Below are positions 10,184-12,941 of a DNA stretch of 12,941 nt, in pieces (the first letter of the stretch is position 1; the number at the start of each line of letters is the position of its first letter). The notes under the pieces are model-generated. The model had not been told where the DNA came from. It saw nothing but the letters and a program-made list of their open reading frames with translations, and did no database searches. The stretch is from Gammaproteobacteria bacterium (GTDB taxonomy: Bacteria > Pseudomonadota > Gammaproteobacteria > J113): NCBI GenBank assembly GCA_003694425.1, contig RFJX01000166.1, positions 1 to 12,941 on the forward strand. The letters are read 5' to 3'. The position numbers and the translations under genes were made by a program.

Positions 10184-10951
10184 CTACCAGCTGCTGGACA
10201 CGGTGAAGATGGCAGTGGCATCGCAAAAGTCGGTGCCACCGAAACACTCCCCGTTGCTCAGGTCGGTGTCGACATAGCTGACATCGAAGGTGAAGTGGCC
10301 GATGCTCCTGGAGATGCCGATCTTCCAGTCGGTGTAGTCCGGCGTGCCGAACTGGGCGTTGTCGTCGATCTCCTGGTGGCCGACGTGGCCGGCCAGGGCG
10401 AAGTCGTGCGGTAGCGGAACCTCCACCTCGCCGTAGTAGTAGACCGAGTCGCCGGATTCGAAGAAGTAGTCGGGGCTGTAGGCGAACCCGGCCGACACTG
10501 CGGCCTTGCCGAAGTCGTAACTCAGGCTGCCATAGACCTCCCAGTAGTCGTAGTCGGCACCGAGCATCCCGGTATCGGAACCCGGATACGAGTAATAGAG
10601 GGCACCGACATCCCAGCCCAGCCCGTTGCCGACGGCGAACTCGCCGGAGAAACCGGCGTAATAGTCGATCTCCAGGTCGGCCGTGTCCTTGACCAGGGTG
10701 GTGTCCTCACCGAAGTCCAGGTTGGAGGCCCAGACCCCGGCGTAGAAGCCGAAGGGGGTATAGGAGTAGTCGAATCCGCCCTGCAGGGCCGGGTCCTCGG
10801 TGGTCTGCGAAATACCGCGAAAGCGATAATCGGTGGTCAGGGCCACGTTGGCGCTGAACTGATGGGGAGAATCCTCCGCCGCCAGCGGCATGGCACAGAC
10901 ACCGGCCAGCATCAGGCCCAGGCTTCCCGACAGTCTCTTCTTCATCATCAT
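10184..10951 (-). CDS. TorF family putative porin (outer-membrane protein, TIGR02001-like)
   Basis: A predicted outer-membrane beta-barrel of about 255 residues. The signal peptide reads KKRLSGSLGLMLAGVCAMPLAAEDS, with cleavage probably after LAA. The mature part begins QFSANVALTTDYRFRGISQT, the hallmark opening of the TorF/gcw_chp family. It continues with alternating aromatic/Gly strands (FYAGVWASNLDFG, YYAGFSGEF, YGSLSYDFGKAAVSAGFAYSPDYFF) and ends in Trp, as outer-membrane proteins do. The start is ambiguous: five consecutive ATG codons (10957 down to 10943) follow GGGAG at 10958-10962, with a further ATG at 10969. ATG 10951 or 10948 has the best spacing. It is the first gene of an operon with glnK-B and amtB-B, downstream of a sigma-54/NtrC control region. 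That suggests a role in nitrogen-limited uptake, but the substrate is unknown. Confidence 0.88.
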   Translation of the reverse strand: MMMKKRLSGSLGLMLAGVCAMPLAAEDSPHQFSANVALTTDYRFRGISQTTEDPALQGGFDYSYTPFGFYAGVWASNLDFGEDTTLVKDTADLEIDYYAGFSGEFAVGNGLGWDVGALYYSYPGSDTGMLGADYDYWEVYGSLSYDFGKAAVSAGFAYSPDYFFESGDSVYYYGEVEVPLPHDFALAGHVGHQEIDDNAQFGTPDYTDWKIGISRSIGHFTFDVSYVDTDLSNGECFGGTDFCDATAIFTVSSSW

Positions 10952-11014
10952 CATCATCTCCCAGTGCATGTCGTTGATGGATCAATCGAAGCTGTGTTCC
11001 TCTGCTCCCGGTTC

Positions 11015-11030
11015 AGCAGGGACCGTGCCA
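11015..11030 (-). promoter_or_regulatory. sigma-54 (RpoN) promoter of the torF-like/glnK-B/amtB-B operon
   Basis: The minus strand reads TGGCACGGTCCCTGCT. The -24 element TGGCACG is exact, GG and GC are separated by exactly 10 nt, and the -12 element CTGCT differs from TTGCW at one base. The predicted start is near 11004, giving a leader of about 53 nt before the TorF-like gene. Two NtrC-type palindromes lie about 124 and 155 bp upstream, the expected range for an enhancer. A dyad CGTGCC/GGCACG (11024-11029/11034-11039) overlaps the -24 box. Confidence 0.88.
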
Positions 11031-11119
11031 CCCGGCACGAAAAGACCACTTTCCCTTTCAATACAAGGTAGTTGGCGGGGTCGCCGGCTCCGGGAGTGAG
11101 GTCCGGCACGATTGCGCCC

Positions 11120-11136
11120 TGCACTCTGTGAGTGCA
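11120..11136. promoter_or_regulatory. NtrC-binding site (proximal)
   Basis: TGCACTCTGTGAGTGCA is a perfect palindrome of TGCAC-N7-GTGCA form, matching the known NtrC consensus outer half-sites. The symmetry extends to 9-bp arms (11118-11126 and 11130-11138). Its centre is about 124 bp upstream of the predicted sigma-54 start and 31 bp from the distal site, close to three helical turns, so both would face the same side of the helix. Confidence 0.82.
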
Positions 11137-11150
11137 GGACCGGCGGCCCC

Positions 11151-11167
11151 TGCACCAGTCGGGTGCA
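11151..11167. promoter_or_regulatory. NtrC-binding site (distal)
   Basis: TGCACCAGTCGGGTGCA has perfect outer arms TGCACC and GGTGCA with a 5-nt centre, very close to the classical TGCACCA-N3-TGGTGCA NtrC site. Its centre is about 155 bp upstream of the predicted sigma-54 start. The two-site layout resembles the E. coli glnA enhancer. It also lies about 75 bp before ubiK on the other side, though ubiK has no visible sigma-54 promoter. Confidence 0.85.
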
Positions 11168-11240
11168 CTCCCCCTCGACTGAATGACCGCACGCCCCCCG
11201 GTCCTTGAATCCGTGGCATCCACCCTGCGACAATGGGTTC

Positions 11241-11513
11241 ATGAGCAGACCCGAGATCATCGAGGAGCTGGGTGATCGCATCACCCGCCTGCTGCCGGGC
11301 GCGGAGCGGTTGCGCGAGGACCTCCGGCGCAACATCGAGGCGCTGCTGCAGTCGGCACTGGCGCGCATGGACCTGGTGACCCGCGAGGAATTCGAGGTCC
11401 AGAAGGCGGTGCTGGCCCGCACCCGGGAGAAGCTGGAGGCGCTGGAGCAGCGGATCGAGGCCCTGGAACAGGCCGCTCCACCACCCCCCGAGCAGTCACC
11501 ACCCGGAGACTGA
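11241..11513 (+). CDS. ubiK: UbiK-type accessory factor of ubiquinone biosynthesis (BMFP family)
   Basis: A 90-residue protein of the UbiK/YqiC (BMFP) family. In E. coli it works with UbiJ in aerobic ubiquinone biosynthesis and has membrane-fusogenic properties. An amphipathic N-terminal helix (IIEELGDRITRLLPGAERLREDLRRNIEALLQSALARMDLV, split by PGA) is followed by a coiled coil (residues ~49-75, KAVLARTREKLEALEQ) and a Pro-rich tail. Length is typical. ATG 11241 is chosen because MSRPEIIEEL is the family start; an upstream in-frame GTG (11205) would add a non-conserved leader. No clear ribosome-binding site precedes it. comM starts 24 nt after its stop, an arrangement also seen in pseudomonads next to glnK-amtB. 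Confidence 0.88.
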   Translation: MSRPEIIEELGDRITRLLPGAERLREDLRRNIEALLQSALARMDLVTREEFEVQKAVLARTREKLEALEQRIEALEQAAPPPPEQSPPGD

Positions 11514-11537
11514 CCCGCGAAGGCCGGCACGGATGCC

Positions 11538-12941
11538 ATGACCACCGCCACCCTCCATACCCGCGCCCGCCTCGGCATCGAGGCCCCGCCCGTCACCGTC
11601 GAGGTACACCTCTCCAACGGCCTGCCCGCCCTGGCCATCGTCGGGCTACCGGAGGCGGCGGTGCGCGAAAGCAAGGACCGGGTCCGTTCCGCCCTGATCA
11701 ACAGCGGTCTGGAGTTCCCGGCCCGGCGCATCACCGTCAACCTGGCCCCGGCCGACCTGCCCAAGGAGGGCGGGCGCTTCGACCTGCCCATCGCCCTGGG
11801 GATCCTGGCCGCCTCCGGCCAGTTGCCGGATGCCGCCCTCGGGGGGTACGAATTCCTCGGTGAGCTGGCGCTGACCGGCGCGCTGCGGCCGGTGACCGGG
11901 CTGCTGCCGGCGGCCATCGCCTGCGCCCGCTCCGGCCGCACCCTGCTGGCGCCGGCGGGCAACGCGGTCGAGGCCGGCCTCTGCCGGGACCTGGACCTGC
12001 GGGTCGCGGACCACCTGCTGCAGGTCTGCGGCCACCTCCACGGCAGCGCCCCCCTGCCCCCTCACCAGACGGGACGACCCACGAAGGGCCCCGGGCCGCT
12101 CCCCGACCTGGCCGAGGTCCGCGGCCAGGAGCAGGCCCGGCGGGCGCTGGAGGTCGCCGCCGCCGGAGAACACAACCTGCTCATGGTCGGTCCGCCCGGC
12201 AGCGGCAAGACCATGCTGGCCACCCGGCTGCCGGGGATCCTGCCGCCGCTGGAAGAGGACGAGGCGCTGGAGCTCTACGCCATCCGCTCCCTGACCGGCC
12301 ACGGCCTGGACCTCTCCGACTGGGGCCGCCGCCCCTTCCGCAGCCCCCATCACACCGCCTCAGCGGTCGCCCTGGTCGGCGGCGGCAGCCATCCCCGGCC
12401 CGGCGAGGTCTCCCTGGCCCATCACGGGGTACTGTTCCTGGACGAGCTGCCAGAGTACGACCGCCGGGTGCTGGAAGTGCTGCGTGAGCCGATGGAGACC
12501 GGCCGGGTCTGCATCTCCCGCGCCCACAGCCAGGTCGAGTTTCCGGCCGGGTTCCAGCTGGTGGCGGCGATGAACCCCTGCCCCTGCGGCCACCTCGGGG
12601 ACCCGGAGGGCCGCTGTCGCTGTACCCCGGACCAGGTGCGCCGCTACCGGTCGCGGCTCTCCGGCCCGCTGCTCGACCGGATCGACATCCATCTCGAGGT
12701 CCCGGCCGTGCCGCATCGTGAGCTGCTCGGTCAGGCATCTCCGGGCGAGCCGAGCGCCAGGGTGCGGGAGCGGGTAGTTGCGGCCCGGGAGCGCCAGATC
12801 GGACGCTGCGGCCTGGCCAACGCCCGCCTCGACGCCGCCGCGGTCAGCCGCCATTGCCGGCTGGACGGCTCCGGGCGTTCTCTGCTGATCGAGGCCGCCG
12901 AGCGCCTGCGCCTCTCCGCCCGCGCCACCCACCGGGTCCTC
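11538..12941 (+). CDS. comM: YifB/ComM family Mg-chelatase-like AAA+ ATPase, 3' end missing
   Basis: An open frame of 468 codons running off the window; relatives are about 500 residues, so roughly 40 are missing. In naturally transformable bacteria ComM is a helicase driving branch migration during integration of incoming DNA; elsewhere the role is unclear. Residues 1-~165 form the Lon-protease-like ChlI N-terminal domain (VTVEVHLSNGLPALAIVGLPEAAV, PKEGGRFDLPIALGILAASGQL). The AAA+ core starts with VRGQEQARRALEVAAAG. Walker A is GPPGSGKT (218-225), Walker B LFLDELPE (D302, E303), with FRSPHHTAS before it. NPCPCGHLGD plus CRCT is the Cys-rich motif typical of YifB. LLDRIDIHLEVP and the ATHRVL stretch belong to the C-terminal Mg-chelatase domain. 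The start is ATG 11538, 24 nt after ubiK, probably one operon. Confidence 0.95.
   Translation, partial: MTTATLHTRARLGIEAPPVTVEVHLSNGLPALAIVGLPEAAVRESKDRVRSALINSGLEFPARRITVNLAPADLPKEGGRFDLPIALGILAASGQLPDAALGGYEFLGELALTGALRPVTGLLPAAIACARSGRTLLAPAGNAVEAGLCRDLDLRVADHLLQVCGHLHGSAPLPPHQTGRPTKGPGPLPDLAEVRGQEQARRALEVAAAGEHNLLMVGPPGSGKTMLATRLPGILPPLEEDEALELYAIRSLTGHGLDLSDWGRRPFRSPHHTASAVALVGGGSHPRPGEVSLAHHGVLFLDELPEYDRRVLEVLREPMETGRVCISRAHSQVEFPAGFQLVAAMNPCPCGHLGDPEGRCRCTPDQVRRYRSRLSGPLLDRIDIHLEVPAVPHRELLGQASPGEPSARVRERVVAARERQIGRCGLANARLDAAAVSRHCRLDGSGRSLLIEAAERLRLSARATHRVL

Noticed and set aside
10974..10985. Palindrome TTGATGGATCAA in the torF-like leader
   Set aside because: Only 5-bp arms; could be chance, and nothing ties it to a known regulator.
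10982..11962. 326-codon minus-strand frame over the control region and ubiK/comM
   Set aside because: It covers the sigma-54 promoter, both NtrC sites and the antisense of ubiK and the comM start; Ser/Arg-rich with no domain.

Overview
The window reads as chromosomal DNA of a GC-rich gammaproteobacterium. The gene order (gpmI-envC-ctpA-yibQ on one side, glnK-amtB-ubiK-comM on the other), the EnvC and YajL types and the NtrC/sigma-54 control signals all fit that class. A sulfur-oxidising or halophilic Chromatiales-type lineage is a guess only. There are no rRNA or tRNA genes, no CRISPR array and no intact mobile element.

Region 1 (1-4241, plus strand) is a tightly packed cell-envelope block. 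It holds the 3' end of gpmI (glycolytic phosphoglycerate mutase), envC (activator of septal amidases, with a degenerate LytM domain), ctpA (S41/PDZ periplasmic processing protease), a yibQ-type divergent polysaccharide deacetylase, and a yajL/DJ-1 family gene whose start lies inside the yibQ reading frame. Region 2 (4242-4468) is the gap between convergent yajL and aroE. It is almost exactly filled by a 215-bp non-coding element bounded by imperfect 27-bp inverted repeats.

Region 3 (4469-10957, minus strand) reads right to left. First comes a TorF-like outer-membrane protein, then glnK and amtB (pair B), and then a textbook intrinsic terminator. An unusual intergenic region with a 7-bp tandem array follows, then a second glnK and amtB (pair A), a double-cNMP-domain/rhodanese fusion protein, and aroE. 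The window therefore has two complete PII-ammonium transporter pairs in tandem. Upstream of pair B lies a near-consensus sigma-54 promoter with two NtrC-type palindromes whose centres are 31 bp apart. Pair A has no such sites but has a perfect TATAAT hexamer, so the two pairs are probably regulated differently: nitrogen limitation for pair B and a housekeeping or other signal for pair A.

Region 4 (11241-12941, plus strand) is ubiK (ubiquinone biosynthesis accessory factor) followed 24 nt later by comM/yifB (Mg-chelatase-like AAA+ ATPase), which runs off the end of the window.

Most of the window is ordinary, well-known gene content. The least explained items are the inverted-repeat element between yajL and aroE, the heptamer array with opposite-orientation copies upstream of glnK-A, and the TorF-like porin inside an NtrC-controlled ammonium operon. 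The cNMP/rhodanese fusion with an intact catalytic loop also belongs in that group.
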